Shown here: piece after piece, positions 1 through 7,753 of the stretch
Layout: each line of letters begins with the position of its first letter
Numbering within the stretch: position 1 is the first letter of the stretch
Assembly (NCBI GenBank): GCA_022824735.1
Contig: JAJDZI010000056.1
Span: 1-40,523, forward strand
Direction: 5' to 3'
Source of the DNA: Nitrospirales bacterium
GTDB taxonomy: Bacteria; Nitrospirota; Nitrospiria; Nitrospirales; UBA8639
Length of the DNA stretch: 40,523 nt
The notes under the pieces: generated by a model
Databases searched by the model: none
What the model was told of the DNA's origin: nothing
The model's input: only the letters and a program-made list of their open reading frames with translations
Made by a program: the position numbers and the translations under genes

Positions 1-226
1 CTTATCAGGGGGACGACAGATTCTTTCCCCCCTGATAAGGGGGGCAGGGGGGTTCAGTAGAGGCGGACTGGAGCATGCCCTGAGCAAAGCGAACGGGTGT
101 CCGCCCTCCCTTCTTGTGGGCCGATCCTCCATTCTGTCAACAAATTACTGAACACATACAAGCATGACAGACGAAGACAAAAATTCGCTTTACACCACTT
201 GCATTCCCTTTTCGTACATGCGTCCC
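1..226. other. non-coding region with dispersed repeats downstream of prfB
   Basis: No credible gene is visible. The first 60 bases are dominated by G and C runs that form imperfect hairpins (the CCCCCTGATAAGGGGGG type). Bases 136-169 are a minus-strand copy of a 34-bp repeat also found at 3084-3117 and 7227-7260. A short open frame here merely runs into the antisense of prfB. Confidence 0.6.
136..169 (-). repeat. 34-bp dispersed repeat, copy 1 (inverted)
   Basis: Read on the minus strand this is TGTCATGCTTGTATGTGTTC followed by AGTAATTTGTTGAC. It differs from the copy at 3084-3117 at only two positions and lies in the opposite orientation, so copies 1 and 2 bracket prfB and lnt. A third, more diverged copy is at 7227-7260. 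Confidence 0.8.
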
Positions 227-1334
227 TTACGACGAACCCGAGGCGGCTTGCTTCAGGTAGGCTTCGATGAAGGCGTCGAGGTCTCCATCCATGACCGACG
301 CGATGTTGCCGGACTCGTGATTCGTTCTGTGATCCTTGACCATTTGATACGGCTGGAACACGTATGACCGGATCTGGCTGCCCCAGGCGATGTCTTTTTT
401 TTCGCCGACGATGGTTTGAAATTCGGACTCCTTTTTGCGTTGTTCCAACTCATAGAGTTTCGCTTTCAGGACGCGCATGGCGCCCATGCGGTTTTGCAAT
501 TGCGAGCGCTCGTTCTGACATTGCACGACGATCCCGCTGGGGACGTGCGTCATGCGAACGGCGGTTTCGACTTTATTGACGTTTTGCCCGCCCGCCCCGC
601 CCGCGCGAAACGTGTCGATCTTCAGGTCTTTGTCGTCGATCTCGACTGCGACGTCGTCATCCAGTTCGGGATAGACCGACACGGCGACAAACGACGTATG
701 GCGCCGTTTGTTGGCGTCGAACGGAGAAATCCGCACCAAACGATGCACCCCGGCTTCCGATTTCAGGTACCCGTAGGCATACGCGCCCTCGATACTCAAC
801 GTGGCGCTTTTGATGCCGGCTTCGTCGCCGGGCTGGATGTCGATGCTGCCGACCTTGAATCGTTTATCCTCGGCCCACCGGACGAACATCCGCATCAACA
901 TCTGGGCCCAATCCTGTGATTCCGTGCCGCCGGCGCCGGGGTTGATCCCCAGGATGGCGGATCGCCCGTCATGTTCGCCGGCCAGCAACTGCTCCGTGCG
1001 CAGGTGCTCCAGGAGCGTTTCCAGCGTTTCAATGCCCTGGGTCAATTCGGCGTGGAGTTCGGCGTCATCCTCCGCCCCGATGAGTTCGAGCGTGGCCTCC
1101 AGGTCGGCCTGCCGTTGCTCGAAGTCGGTGAGGCGGGCAAGGTCCCGTTCAATCCCGGCTTTGCGCCGTCCCACCTTGGCGGCGACGTGCGCATTGTTCC
1201 AGAAACCGGGTTGAGCGCTTTCCTGCTCGAGTTCTTCGAGTTCACGTTGTAGTCGAGGCAGGTCAAAGACGCCTCCGTAAATCTTTGACGTGGGTTCCGG
1301 TGGCGTGCAGACGGGTTCGAATGTCCTCAAGCAT
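227..1334 (-). CDS. prfB: peptide chain release factor 2 with +1 programmed frameshift
   Basis: RF2 recognises UAA and UGA stop codons and triggers peptide release on the ribosome. The start is the ATG at 1334-1332, preceded by AGGAG. Codons 1-23 (beginning MLEDIRTRL) run into an in-frame TGA at 1265-1263. A +1 shift at CTT-TGA-C (1268-1262) continues as [10 protein letters not shown] to the TAA at 227-229, giving 368 aa in total. An SD-like ACGGAGG sits a few bases before the shift site, the classic autoregulatory arrangement. The product carries the SPF anticodon-mimic motif ([12 protein letters not shown]) and the catalytic GGQ loop ([12 protein letters not shown]). The start overlaps the end of lnt by 8 bp, which suggests translational coupling. 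A gene finder that ignores the shift would call a false 401-aa N-terminus inside lnt. Confidence 0.97.
1262..1280 (-). promoter_or_regulatory. prfB: prfB +1 programmed frameshift site
   Basis: On the minus strand the sequence reads ACGGAGGCGTCTTTGAC. An internal Shine-Dalgarno-like GGAGG lies just upstream of the slippery CTT, followed by the TGA stop and a C. When RF2 is scarce, slow termination at UGA permits the shift to GAC, so RF2 regulates its own synthesis. The motif is well known, and here both frames are clearly coding on their respective sides. Confidence 0.95.
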
Positions 1335-2922
1335 ACCTGACTCCTTTGCGTTGCGTTGAAAAGCGGGCGGATGGTCCGTTGATAAAACGAGCAAACCATA
1401 ACAAGAGCAAGGCCATTATAACACAGGCCCATGCAAACACATCGCCAAATTGCGTGTACATCGTCGAGGGCGCGCCCAGGGGGATCGAGCCGATGACGGC
1501 GTGTTCGGTAAAGATGGGCGTGGTCGTGAGAATGCGTCCGGCCGGATCGATCAATCCCGACACGCCGGTATTGGCGGCGCGGGCGAACGCCATGCGATTT
1601 TCCACGGCGCGGAAAACGACCATGCCGAAATGTTGATGTGGGGCTACGGTGTTTCCGAACCAGGCGTCATTGGTGATCGTCACGAGGAAATTCGCGCCTT
1701 CAAAAGCGAGCCGGCGCACAAGATCCGGAAAAATGACCTCGAAGCAGATCGCCACCCCAAACCGGGTCTGCCGTTTGTCGGGTCCCCGTTCAAAGTCCAA
1801 CAGGGTCGGGCCGGGTCCCGGCTCAAAATCACCGATGCCGACGACCAATTTGTCCAGGAAAAACAGGAGCCGTTGCAGGGGAATGTATTCGCCGAAGGGA
1901 ACGAGATGTTGCTTGTCGTACCGGCCGGAGACTTCCCCTGAGGGGGCTAACAGGTACGCGCTGTTGAGTAGGTACGGAGTCCCATCGCTTCGACGACGGA
2001 GGGCCGGACTTCCGAACACGAGCGGCGCGTCGGCGTGTTTCGTCATGTCGGTCACGAGCGCCTGATAGTCCGGCTCCTGTTCAAACAGAAAAGGCGTGGC
2101 GGCTTCAGGCCACAGGATCAACTCGGACTGGGGACTAACGGTTTCCGTGAGCCGGCGGTATCGTTCCAGGGTTTCTACGCGATAGGCTTGATCCCATTTG
2201 TGCGCCTGATCGATATTGGCTTGCACGATCCCGACGGTGAGCCTGTCCACGGGAGACACGTGCAGTTGACTCATCCCATAGAGCCAGACCCCGAGGAAGG
2301 CTGTAACGGTCACGGCGAGCGGAAGCCAGGGTCGAAACATGCGCTGCGGATTTTTGGCCAACATCCACCTGGCGAGCAAGAACACGGCGACGTTCACCAG
2401 CACGATGAGAAACGACACGCCGTAGACCGCGGTGACATTGGCGATCTGGATGAGCGACAACCATTGAAATTGGGAGTAGCCCAACAGGCCCCAGGGCAAT
2501 CCGCTGAACGCGTGCGTGCGCACGTACTCCAGGCAGACCCACAAGCAGGGGGCTGCGATCCAGGTTGCGGCAGGCCATCGTTGTTCAAACCGGACGAAGC
2601 CCCAGGCATACAGGCCGACGTAGAATCCCAGGTATCCCGCCAGGAGAAGCATGAGGACGATGCTGACGGGCAGGGGGACTTTGCCATAGAGGTGCATGGC
2701 GGTCACCACCCAATACATCGTGCCGATAAACGCCAGAAAGCCGGCCAGCCAGCCGCGCCGGAAAGCTTGACCCGCTGTGGCGTCGATCAACACCCGGTGG
2801 AGGGGCAGGAGGGCAATCCAGGCAAACAGACCCCAGGGAATCCCGTCAATCAGGTTGGAAACGGACAGCGCATACGCCATACCCGAGACCAGACAATAAC
2901 ACCACACACGCGCGTTCGACAT
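1327..2922 (-). CDS. lnt: apolipoprotein N-acyltransferase
   Basis: Lnt transfers an acyl chain from phospholipid to the N-terminal cysteine of apolipoproteins, the last step of lipoprotein maturation in the inner membrane. The 531-aa product has about six hydrophobic segments in its first 210 residues, then a C-terminal nitrilase-fold domain. The expected catalytic elements are visible: Glu in [10 protein letters not shown], Lys in [15 protein letters not shown], and the nucleophilic Cys in [12 protein letters not shown], with [10 protein letters not shown] downstream. Length matches the family. It lies directly upstream of prfB on the same strand and overlaps it by 8 bp. No clear ribosome site precedes the ATG at 2922, so a start a few codons inside (MAYALSVSN) is possible. 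Its presence fits a diderm cell, and the TbpB-like lipoprotein at 5095 would be a substrate. Confidence 0.95.
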   Translation of the reverse strand: MSNARVWCYCLVSGMAYALSVSNLIDGIPWGLFAWIALLPLHRVLIDATAGQAFRRGWLAGFLAFIGTMYWVVTAMHLYGKVPLPVSIVLMLLLAGYLGFYVGLYAWGFVRFEQRWPAATWIAAPCLWVCLEYVRTHAFSGLPWGLLGYSQFQWLSLIQIANVTAVYGVSFLIVLVNVAVFLLARWMLAKNPQRMFRPWLPLAVTVTAFLGVWLYGMSQLHVSPVDRLTVGIVQANIDQAHKWDQAYRVETLERYRRLTETVSPQSELILWPEAATPFLFEQEPDYQALVTDMTKHADAPLVFGSPALRRRSDGTPYLLNSAYLLAPSGEVSGRYDKQHLVPFGEYIPLQRLLFFLDKLVVGIGDFEPGPGPTLLDFERGPDKRQTRFGVAICFEVIFPDLVRRLAFEGANFLVTITNDAWFGNTVAPHQHFGMVVFRAVENRMAFARAANTGVSGLIDPAGRILTTTPIFTEHAVIGSIPLGAPSTMYTQFGDVFAWACVIMALLLLWFARFINGPSARFSTQRKGVRYA

Positions 2923-3026
2923 AAGACCATACAGTAGGGGGAAGCAACCAGTAGTTGCAAGGCAGGCCTGTGCCTTCCTTCGACTTCGCCCCTACGGGGT
3001 TATGCTCATGACAGGCGTTGACACAT

Positions 3027-3075
3027 TTCCCCTCACCCCAGCCCTCTCCCACAAAAAGGGGAGAGGGGGTTCCCC
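3027..3075. repeat. CCCTCACCCCAGCCCTCTCCC hairpin repeat
   Basis: A C-rich arm and its complement (GGGGAGAGGGGGTTCCCC) enclose a short A-rich loop. A longer-loop version lies at 7265-7330, and a diverged version around 9672-9735 has created a false N-terminus for the following gene. Such hairpins are common intergenic repeats in many bacteria, and no function can be read from the sequence. Confidence 0.7.
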
Positions 3076-3083
3076 GCCTTTTT

Positions 3084-3117
3084 TGTCATTCTTGTATGTG
3101 TTCAGTAATTCGTTGAC
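3084..3117 (+). repeat. 34-bp dispersed repeat, copy 2
   Basis: It reads TGTCATTCTTGTATGTGTTC then AGTAATTCGTTGAC. It is nearly identical to the inverted copy at 136-169 and related to the copy at 7227-7260. It sits between two other repeat families in the lnt/antitoxin gap. Confidence 0.8.
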
Positions 3118-3158
3118 ACTTTCGCTGCCTTATTCTGTCATCCTCGACGCTCCCCCTC

Positions 3159-3286
3159 TGTCATCCTTGACCATATGGACTGGATCCTCGATTAAGGATG
3201 TCGAGGAGGGATCCAGGGTTGTTCTTGCGTGTGTAGCTGCGCCATCCCGGGTCAAAGTCCGGGACATGCCTTATGGCGCTGTTTTG
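3159..3286 (+). repeat. truncated MITE-like element, left part
   Basis: It begins TGTCATCCTTGACCATATGG and carries the CTGGATCC...GGATCCAG palindrome of the complete 225-bp element at 4167-4391. It then continues into the GTAGC(T/C)GCGCCATC...TTATGGCGC internal segment. It stops before the right terminal repeat. It contains an extra 24-bp-scale hairpin (CCCGGGTCAAAGTCCGGGAC) that is absent from the 4167 copy but present at about 7400. Confidence 0.75.
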
Positions 3287-3305
3287 ATTTGTTTTTGATC
3301 AGTGT

Positions 3306-3335
3306 ATTGCAAATGGTAGCAATGGTGTCTACACT
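3306..3335 (+). promoter_or_regulatory. candidate promoter and operator of the toxin-antitoxin operon
   Basis: A -35-like TTGCAA (3307-3312) and -10-like TACACT (3330-3335) are separated by 17 bases. They overlap an inverted repeat ATTGC-N8-GCAAT (3306-3310 and 3319-3323). An operator over the promoter is typical for antitoxins that repress their own operon. This is pattern-based only. Confidence 0.4.
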
Positions 3336-3366
3336 ATCTTTGACAAGAACCTCATAGGGTACCGCC

Positions 3367-3636
3367 ATGACCAAAACAAAACAGATGCAAATTCGCCTGG
3401 AGCCGGAATTGAAAACTAAGGCCGAAGCCGTGCTCTCTCAGCTTGGACTGAAACCCACGGAGTATATCCGCATGGCGCTACGGCAACTGGTTATGCACAA
3501 CGGGTTGCCGTTTGACGCCCGCATCCCCAATGCTGAAACCATCGCAGCCCTGGAAGAACCCACGAACACTCTAAGGCGGTTTGGCTCTCCGGAGGAACTG
3601 TTCGCCGACCTTGAGGAGCGGAGTCACACCGAGTAG
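3367..3636 (+). CDS. RelB/DinJ-family antitoxin
   Basis: The 89-aa protein has an N-terminal ribbon-helix-helix-like segment (MQIRLEPELKTKAEAVLSQL, residues 7-26) followed by GLKPTEYIRMALRQLV. That pattern is typical of RelB/DinJ antitoxins, which bind operator DNA and neutralise a RelE/YafQ-type RNase. The acidic C-terminus (FADLEERSHTE) would wrap the toxin. The toxin gene starts 3 bases after its stop, as expected for a type II operon. It lies in a repeat-rich accessory region, which fits mobile or addictive behaviour. The family call is firm, but the specific DinJ assignment rests on the YafQ-like partner. Confidence 0.88.
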   Translation: MTKTKQMQIRLEPELKTKAEAVLSQLGLKPTEYIRMALRQLVMHNGLPFDARIPNAETIAALEEPTNTLRRFGSPEELFADLEERSHTE

Positions 3637-3638
3637 GG

Positions 3639-3905
3639 ATGCGAGAGATTTCCTATGCCAACCGTTTTCTCAAGGATTACAGGCAAATCAAAAACCGGGG
3701 CTGGAATATTCAAAAGCTAGAGGCGTTTATCGGAGCGCTGGCCAGTGGTCAGCCGTTGCCGCCGAGCGCCAGACCGCACAAGCTGTCTGGGAAGTATGCA
3801 CGCGCTTGGGATGCCCATGTCGGTCCTGACTGGATTCTGATCTACGAAATCAGTGACGAGCATCTGATACTGCGCCGGACGGGAACACATGCAGATCTTT
3901 TTTGA
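3639..3905 (+). CDS. YafQ-family mRNA interferase toxin
   Basis: The 88-aa protein matches YafQ, a RelE-superfamily endoribonuclease that cuts mRNA on the ribosome. The residues known to matter in YafQ are all present: H47 (PHKLSG), H60 and D64-W65 in DAHVGPDWILIY, H84 in RTGTHADLF, and the terminal F88. It is therefore likely catalytically intact. The gene begins 3 bases after the antitoxin stop. A DUF1640-like mini-ORF follows immediately, so all three may be co-transcribed. Confidence 0.92.
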   Translation: MREISYANRFLKDYRQIKNRGWNIQKLEAFIGALASGQPLPPSARPHKLSGKYARAWDAHVGPDWILIYEISDEHLILRRTGTHADLF

Positions 3906-3915
3906 AGGAGACTGC

Positions 3916-4059
3916 GTGAAGGGCATCGCACAGGCGATTCATGAGCATGAAAGCGAACATTTGGCTACCAAGGCTGACTTGGCTCAACTGCAAGTCAGGC
4001 TAATGACGTGGACCGCCGCATTAGCCGGCATCGTCATTGCCGTACTCAAGCTGACGTGA
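3916..4059 (+). CDS. 47-aa DUF1640-like mini-protein with C-terminal TM segment
   Basis: A GTG start lies 5 bases after GGAG. The reading frame gives a short hydrophilic part containing HLATKADLAQLQVRL and then a hydrophobic helix (AALAGIVIAVLKLT). The LATKADLxxL motif followed by a TM helix and a short LK-rich end is the C-terminal pattern of DUF1640/Bdr-type coiled-coil membrane proteins, and the 113-aa protein at 8324 shows the same pattern in full (LATKADILAL...VALLKILL). This is therefore either a remnant or a genuine miniature form. It lies 10 bases after the YafQ stop, which may make it a third member of the operon. Confidence 0.55.
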   Translation: MKGIAQAIHEHESEHLATKADLAQLQVRLMTWTAALAGIVIAVLKLT

Positions 4060-4166
4060 GTCGGCGTCATTGAGTCAGCAGCGCCGTTCTTCCTTTCTGT
4101 TATTTCCCCAAATTTTTCCCCCTGCCATCCCTGTTTCTCCCTTCTGTCGTCCTTGTATTCTCCTTC

Positions 4167-4391
4167 TGTCATCCTCGACCATATAAGCTGGATCCCCGAT
4201 TACAAATGTCGGGGATGGATCCAGAGTCTTTTTCTGGTCTTCGTAGCCGCGCCATCTTATGGCGCCGTTTTTGGGGGACGGCCTCTCCAAGCCGCATGAA
4301 ATGCGGCGGCTACAACTGCAAAAAACAACAGCACTGGATCCATCCTCGACATCCTTAATCGAGGATCCAGTTCATATGGTCAAGGATGACA
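4167..4391. mobile_element. complete 225-bp MITE-like element with 58-bp terminal inverted repeats
   Basis: The left end (TGTCATCCTCGACCATATAA..., 4167-4224) and the reverse complement of the right end (TGTCATCCTTGACCATATGA..., 4334-4391) match at roughly 50 of 58 positions. Each terminal repeat contains its own palindrome (CTGGATCC...GGATCCAG around a TCGATTAAGGATGTCGA-like core). The interior holds a second nested inverted repeat (CGTAGCCGC...GCGGCTACAACTGCAAAAAA). There is no ORF inside. Partial copies lie at 3159-3286 and about 7366-7500, and a fragment at about 18115-18146. A transposase that could mobilise it is not in the window. Confidence 0.75.
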
Positions 4392-4446
4392 GAGAGGGAG
4401 ATTCCTCGCTATGCTCGGAATGACAATTCTGGTGCAATCAGTTTTT

Positions 4447-4524
4447 GTAGGTCGGGTTAGCCGAAGGCGTAACCCGACGGGCTTGGTCAGCGGTGTCGGA
4501 TTGCGCTCTGCTAATCCGACCTAC
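4447..4524. repeat. GTAGGTCGGGTTAGC...GCTAATCCGACCTAC inverted repeat
   Basis: The two arms, GTAGGTCGGGTTAGC and GCTAATCCGACCTAC, are inverted copies with one difference. They flank a second internal pair (AAGGCGTAACCCGAC / GTCGGATTGCGCTC). This resembles REP-type elements seen across many bacterial genomes. No coding potential is visible. Confidence 0.7.
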
Positions 4525-4535
4525 TCAGACCTGAC

Positions 4536-4631
4536 CCTTCGACTTCAGGCGCGGGGCGCCTTACGCTCAGGGCGAACGGACTACCCCCCTTCGTTCGTCC
4601 TGAGCGTAGCGCGATAGCGCGAAGTCGAAGG
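4536..4631. repeat. CCTTCGACTTC...GAAGTCGAAGG inverted repeat
   Basis: The outer arms CCTTCGACTTC (4536-4546) and GAAGTCGAAGG (4621-4631) are perfect inverted copies. Inside them lie CGCTCAGGGCGAACG and CGTTCGTCCTGAGCG arms. Fragments of the same family appear at about 70-95 and 25015-25040 (CCTGAGC(G/A)AAG...). Probably a palindromic intergenic repeat. Confidence 0.65.
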
Positions 4632-5094
4632 AGCGCAGTCAAAGCGAACGACCGAACACGGGCGGGCGCGTCAAAAATTTCGTGCATAATGTCGTTGACA
4701 TTAGGTGTAACTCTTGCTACGTTTCGCTTACCTCTATCTCACACAGGGCGTCCCCTTGTCGGGTCTCCTGTGAAATACAAGAACTGGATCTGGTGATCGC
4801 GGGTAGCTCCCGTGTTCGGCAGATTGTTTTACCAACAGCAAATACATAGGGTCTCCCTTCAAGCACCTGTGGAGATAGAGGCAGGCCCGGCCCCTTTGTG
4901 GCTGGATTCACTGTCCCTATCGAAAGGAGTGCTCTATGGATCTCTCTCGCCGGCTTTCATCGCCTTGGTCAATGGATGACATCAGAGGCCGAGGGTCGGG
5001 TTCAACGGTGTACCCGTCTCCCGCGCCGGGGGATGGATCCTCTTTCAATACCAATCTCAATACCAATCATTTGATTACTCAAGGGAGGTTTTCA

Positions 5095-6990
5095 ATGCAC
5101 ACGCGAAACGTGATGATGTGGTGTGTAGTGTTCAGTGTGATGTTGCTCCTTGCCGGCTGCGGGGGCAATGGGGGCGGTGTTACTACGCCGCCGGTTGATC
5201 CGCCGTCTCCTACGATGACGGCCGTAGACTTGGCTGGACTGCCTGCCGTGACGGTGCCTGATGGTACTTCGATTGCTGCTGGTGCGTCGCAGACCTTTGG
5301 GGACGTGACCATTAGTTGTCCAGCAGGCGGCATGGCTTGTGCGCTCAGCCAGGACGATGACGGCGATGTGACCTCGACTGGCGGCGCGGCGACGGCCAGG
5401 TTGTCACAAATGGCACAGGACCAAATGGATGCCGCGACTATGGCGATGGTGACAGGATTGACTACGGCTATTGCTGATCCTGATGGGGATGGGCTGCCGA
5501 CTGGTGGCTTGGGTGTGGATGTGCGTCCCGGTGATCCAGATGGTGCAAACACCTTGAGTATGGCCCTAGTAGTGGAACAAGGCGGGGTCTTGAAATACGA
5601 CCTTAACATTGATGGCGATTCTACTACTGTTACCGCTGCTGATCTTGATGAACTTGGCAAGGATGATGAAGCCATTACAGGTGATAATGATGCAATGGAG
5701 TTTGCCAAAAGCACTGAGTCTGCGGCCATGCTAACGGGATTTGACGCCCGCGTGTATGAACGCACAATGACTGATGACGATAGTGGGGACGTGACGAAAG
5801 ATGTGCTTCGGGTGTATATGGACTCCAAGGAAGCCGGTGATGTGGATTATTTTGAGTATTTCGATGCTACTATAGAGTCTACAGCCCCACGGCCAAGCAT
5901 TGTGAGTGGAATTACGGATGCTACGAGCGACTCTGATACTACTACGCCCAATGGAAAATACGACGCAGATCTTACTGGTGATAACTTAAAAAACGAAGGG
6001 GCTTTAGCGTTTAACGTAAGGACCGGTGCTGATGCAGCTACTTCTGTTTCGAAAGATGATGCAGCCTTATTCAGTGCTGTACCATTTAACTTTTCAGAAA
6101 GCTCTAGTCAGCAGACTAAGCAATATGCACCAGCCCCCACAAACCCAACTGAACGGACGTTCGCAGGGTCATTTGCGGGTGTTCCTGGCACGTTTGTATG
6201 TGGAGCCGCTACAACATGCACGACAACCGGGAATGCGAAGGGTCAGTTGATTGGATTAAGCGCAGGTTGGACGTTTCGGCCTACCAGGGCAGGGGCTGAG
6301 GGGAAGGTCGAAGGTGTCAAACTTGATAACGACTATTTGGCCTATGGGTATTGGCTCCAAACAGAAACAAAGGCCGATGGGACCATAACCTACGGCGTAA
6401 ACCCGTTTGCTAGTGGGTCGCTACCGTTTGGTAATGTTGTTGCTGCTGATGGCACTATTGATGCCGCTGGTGTTAGCACAGCAGTTGCGGCTCTTAGGGG
6501 TACGGCGAAATACACTGGCAAAGCTACAGGGATGTATGCCATGAAGAGTTTTGGAACAGGAGCAGGTGTACCAACGGCTGCTGGTCAATTCACGGCTGAT
6601 GCCAGTTTGGAGGCGAATTTTGGTGGAACCTCTGTTCCTTTGAAAGATCACTTTACAGTATCCGGGTCGATTTCCAATTTCCGCGATACAGACGGAGATG
6701 AAATTTCAGGTGGTGGGTGGAATGTGAGTTTGATGCAAGGTAACTTTGCCACTGCTGCTCCACTAGATAGGACTGGAGATAGCATTGCATATAGTGAACA
6801 CACCAACGCGATCACTGGTGGAGTCACGACAGGTGGCGGATCGTGGACAGGGATGTTCTATGGTAAAGCCGCAGCCGCTGCTGCTGATGCTGACGTGAAG
6901 GGCAAAACTCACCCCACCGGTATTGCTGGAGAGTTTAATGCCCATCTTGGCAACGGCCACGTGATTGGTGCCTTTGGAGCTACACGGTAA
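5095..6990 (+). CDS. surface lipoprotein with TbpB-like C-terminal barrel domain
   Basis: The start chosen is the ATG at 5095, 7 bases after AAGGGAGG. It gives a lipoprotein signal peptide with lipobox LLLAGC (Cys22) and a Gly/Pro/Thr-rich linker. The mature 610-residue protein is Ala/Gly/Thr/Asp-rich. Its end carries the pattern typical of transferrin-binding-protein-B-like barrels: GSWTGMFYGK, then HPTGIAGEFNAHLGNG and GAFGA. In Neisseria and relatives such proteins are displayed on the outer surface, often by a Slam translocator, and bind host or metal ligands. Here the ligand is unknown and no Slam-like gene is near. Base composition is visibly more AT-rich and codon use less biased than in the respiratory genes to the right, and repeats flank it on both sides, which suggests horizontal acquisition. 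Confidence 0.75.
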   Translation: MHTRNVMMWCVVFSVMLLLAGCGGNGGGVTTPPVDPPSPTMTAVDLAGLPAVTVPDGTSIAAGASQTFGDVTISCPAGGMACALSQDDDGDVTSTGGAATARLSQMAQDQMDAATMAMVTGLTTAIADPDGDGLPTGGLGVDVRPGDPDGANTLSMALVVEQGGVLKYDLNIDGDSTTVTAADLDELGKDDEAITGDNDAMEFAKSTESAAMLTGFDARVYERTMTDDDSGDVTKDVLRVYMDSKEAGDVDYFEYFDATIESTAPRPSIVSGITDATSDSDTTTPNGKYDADLTGDNLKNEGALAFNVRTGADAATSVSKDDAALFSAVPFNFSESSSQQTKQYAPAPTNPTERTFAGSFAGVPGTFVCGAATTCTTTGNAKGQLIGLSAGWTFRPTRAGAEGKVEGVKLDNDYLAYGYWLQTETKADGTITYGVNPFASGSLPFGNVVAADGTIDAAGVSTAVAALRGTAKYTGKATGMYAMKSFGTGAGVPTAAGQFTADASLEANFGGTSVPLKDHFTVSGSISNFRDTDGDEISGGGWNVSLMQGNFATAAPLDRTGDSIAYSEHTNAITGGVTTGGGSWTGMFYGKAAAAAADADVKGKTHPTGIAGEFNAHLGNGHVIGAFGATR

Positions 6991-7129
6991 TAAGGAAAGT
7001 TCAGGTTAGACAAGCATGATGAGCATTTCACCACTGCTTGATGTTGGTCTGGGCTCGCTGGGTCTTGGGGCTTCCGTCCATGTTGTCCCCATCTCCGCCC
7101 GGCATGGTGGGCCTGGGTGAGAGCAGGAC

Positions 7130-7162
7130 GAGGGCCGAGTCAGTCACCCTTTCTCGGCCCTC
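7130..7162 (+). terminator. GC-rich hairpin downstream of the lipoprotein gene
   Basis: A perfect 10-bp stem GAGGGCCGAG (7130-7139) / CTCGGCCCTC (7153-7162) has a 13-base loop. It lies about 140 bases after the lipoprotein stop. There is no U-tract after the stem, so it may be a weak terminator, an RNA 3'-end stabiliser or simply a repeat. Confidence 0.4.
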
Positions 7163-7226
7163 TCCCACCATCCGATAAGCCAAGGCGAATCGAAGACACG
7201 CCTTTCTACCACACCTCCGCCCTCTT

Positions 7227-7260
7227 TGTCACTAGTGTATGTGTTCCGTAATTCGTTGAC
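7227..7260 (+). repeat. 34-bp dispersed repeat, copy 3
   Basis: It reads TGTCACTAGTGTATGTGTTC then CGTAATTCGTTGAC and is related to the copies at 136-169 and 3084-3117. It is followed directly by a CCCTCACCCC-type hairpin. At 3027-3117 the same two repeats are also adjacent but in the other order. Confidence 0.75.
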
Positions 7261-7365
7261 AGATTTCCCCTCACCCCAGCCCTCTCCCTATTTCCCGCTT
7301 AATGCAGGAAATAGGGGAGAGGGGGTTCCCTTTCCTTTTTCGGTCATTTCTTGCGCACGCGAGAA

Positions 7366-7500
7366 TCCAGGGTTGCTTTTTTGTTGCCATTGTAGTCGCG
7401 CCATCCCGGATCAAAGTCCGGGACATGCCTTATGGCGCTTCTTGCTCTTGGCCTCTCCAAGCCGCATAAGATGCGGCGGCTACAACTGCAAAAAACAACG
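7366..7500 (+). repeat. truncated MITE-like element, internal part
   Basis: This copy carries the interior of the element at 4167-4391: GTAGTCGCGCCATCCCGG, TTATGGCGC, GGCCTCTCCAAGCCGCATAA and GCGGCTACAACTGCAAAAAA. It keeps the CCCGGATCAAAGTCCGGGAC insertion shared with the 3159 copy. Both terminal repeats are eroded to short GGATC(C) remnants. Confidence 0.7.
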
Positions 7501-7720
7501 CGTAATTCCCTTTGCATGGATCTCTAAAATTTCAATTTTGCTCCGTTTTCCTCTTGACCATGACGAAGAATCCTGTTAGGAGATACCCGTCAGCGTGTTC
7601 TGGTTGGCGTTCGGTCAGATTCTATAGGTTGTGTATCAACTGACAGGTCTCCACGAGATATAGTATTTTACTAGCTAAATTTTTTAGGACGTTTCCACAT
7701 GCGATGTTTGTGGAGAGTTT

Positions 7721-7753
7721 GCCCCGAGAGACTCCCGTCTTGAGGGGCTTTTT
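7721..7753 (+). terminator. intrinsic terminator or attenuator before the small-protein operon
   Basis: A GCCCC...GGGGC stem with additional pairing (GAGAC/GTCTT-like) is followed by TTTTT. It ends only 25 bases before the ATG at 7779 and 7 bases before that gene's GGGGGGAGGG ribosome site. It could end transcription from the left or act as an attenuator in the leader of the genes that follow. Confidence 0.45.

Larger units (their letters stand above)
2923..3366. other. intergenic repeat cluster between lnt and the toxin-antitoxin pair
   Basis: There is no gene in these 444 bases. The region holds a CCCTCACCCCAGCCCTCTCCC/GGGAGAGGGGG hairpin repeat (3027-3075), the 34-bp repeat (3084-3117), a truncated copy of the MITE-like element (about 3159-3286), and a candidate promoter for the antitoxin gene. 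Confidence 0.75.
4060..5094. other. non-coding region packed with repeats
   Basis: There is no convincing gene in about 1 kb. It contains a complete MITE-like element (4167-4391), a GTAGGTCGGGTTAGC inverted repeat (4447-4524), a CCTTCGACTTC/GAAGTCGAAGG inverted repeat (4536-4631), and about 460 bases upstream of the lipoprotein gene with no clear signal. The open frame upstream of 5095 in the lipoprotein frame lacks signal-peptide character and a ribosome site, so it is treated as untranslated leader. Confidence 0.7.

Noticed and set aside
2035-2937. 300-aa plus-strand open frame
   Set aside because: Fully antisense to lnt, which has clear catalytic motifs; the frame is low-complexity and charged as expected for an antisense GC-rich shadow.
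3159-4631. CRISPR array
   Set aside because: Repeats are palindromic, of different families and irregularly spaced; no regular repeat-spacer units or cas genes.
4936-5094. 53-residue N-terminal extension of the lipoprotein
   Set aside because: It would bury the lipobox signal peptide; a good ribosome site precedes the ATG at 5095.
7226-7579. 117-aa plus-strand open frame
   Set aside because: Consists of the 34-bp repeat, a CCCTCACCCC hairpin and MITE-like sequence; no ribosome site or conserved pattern.
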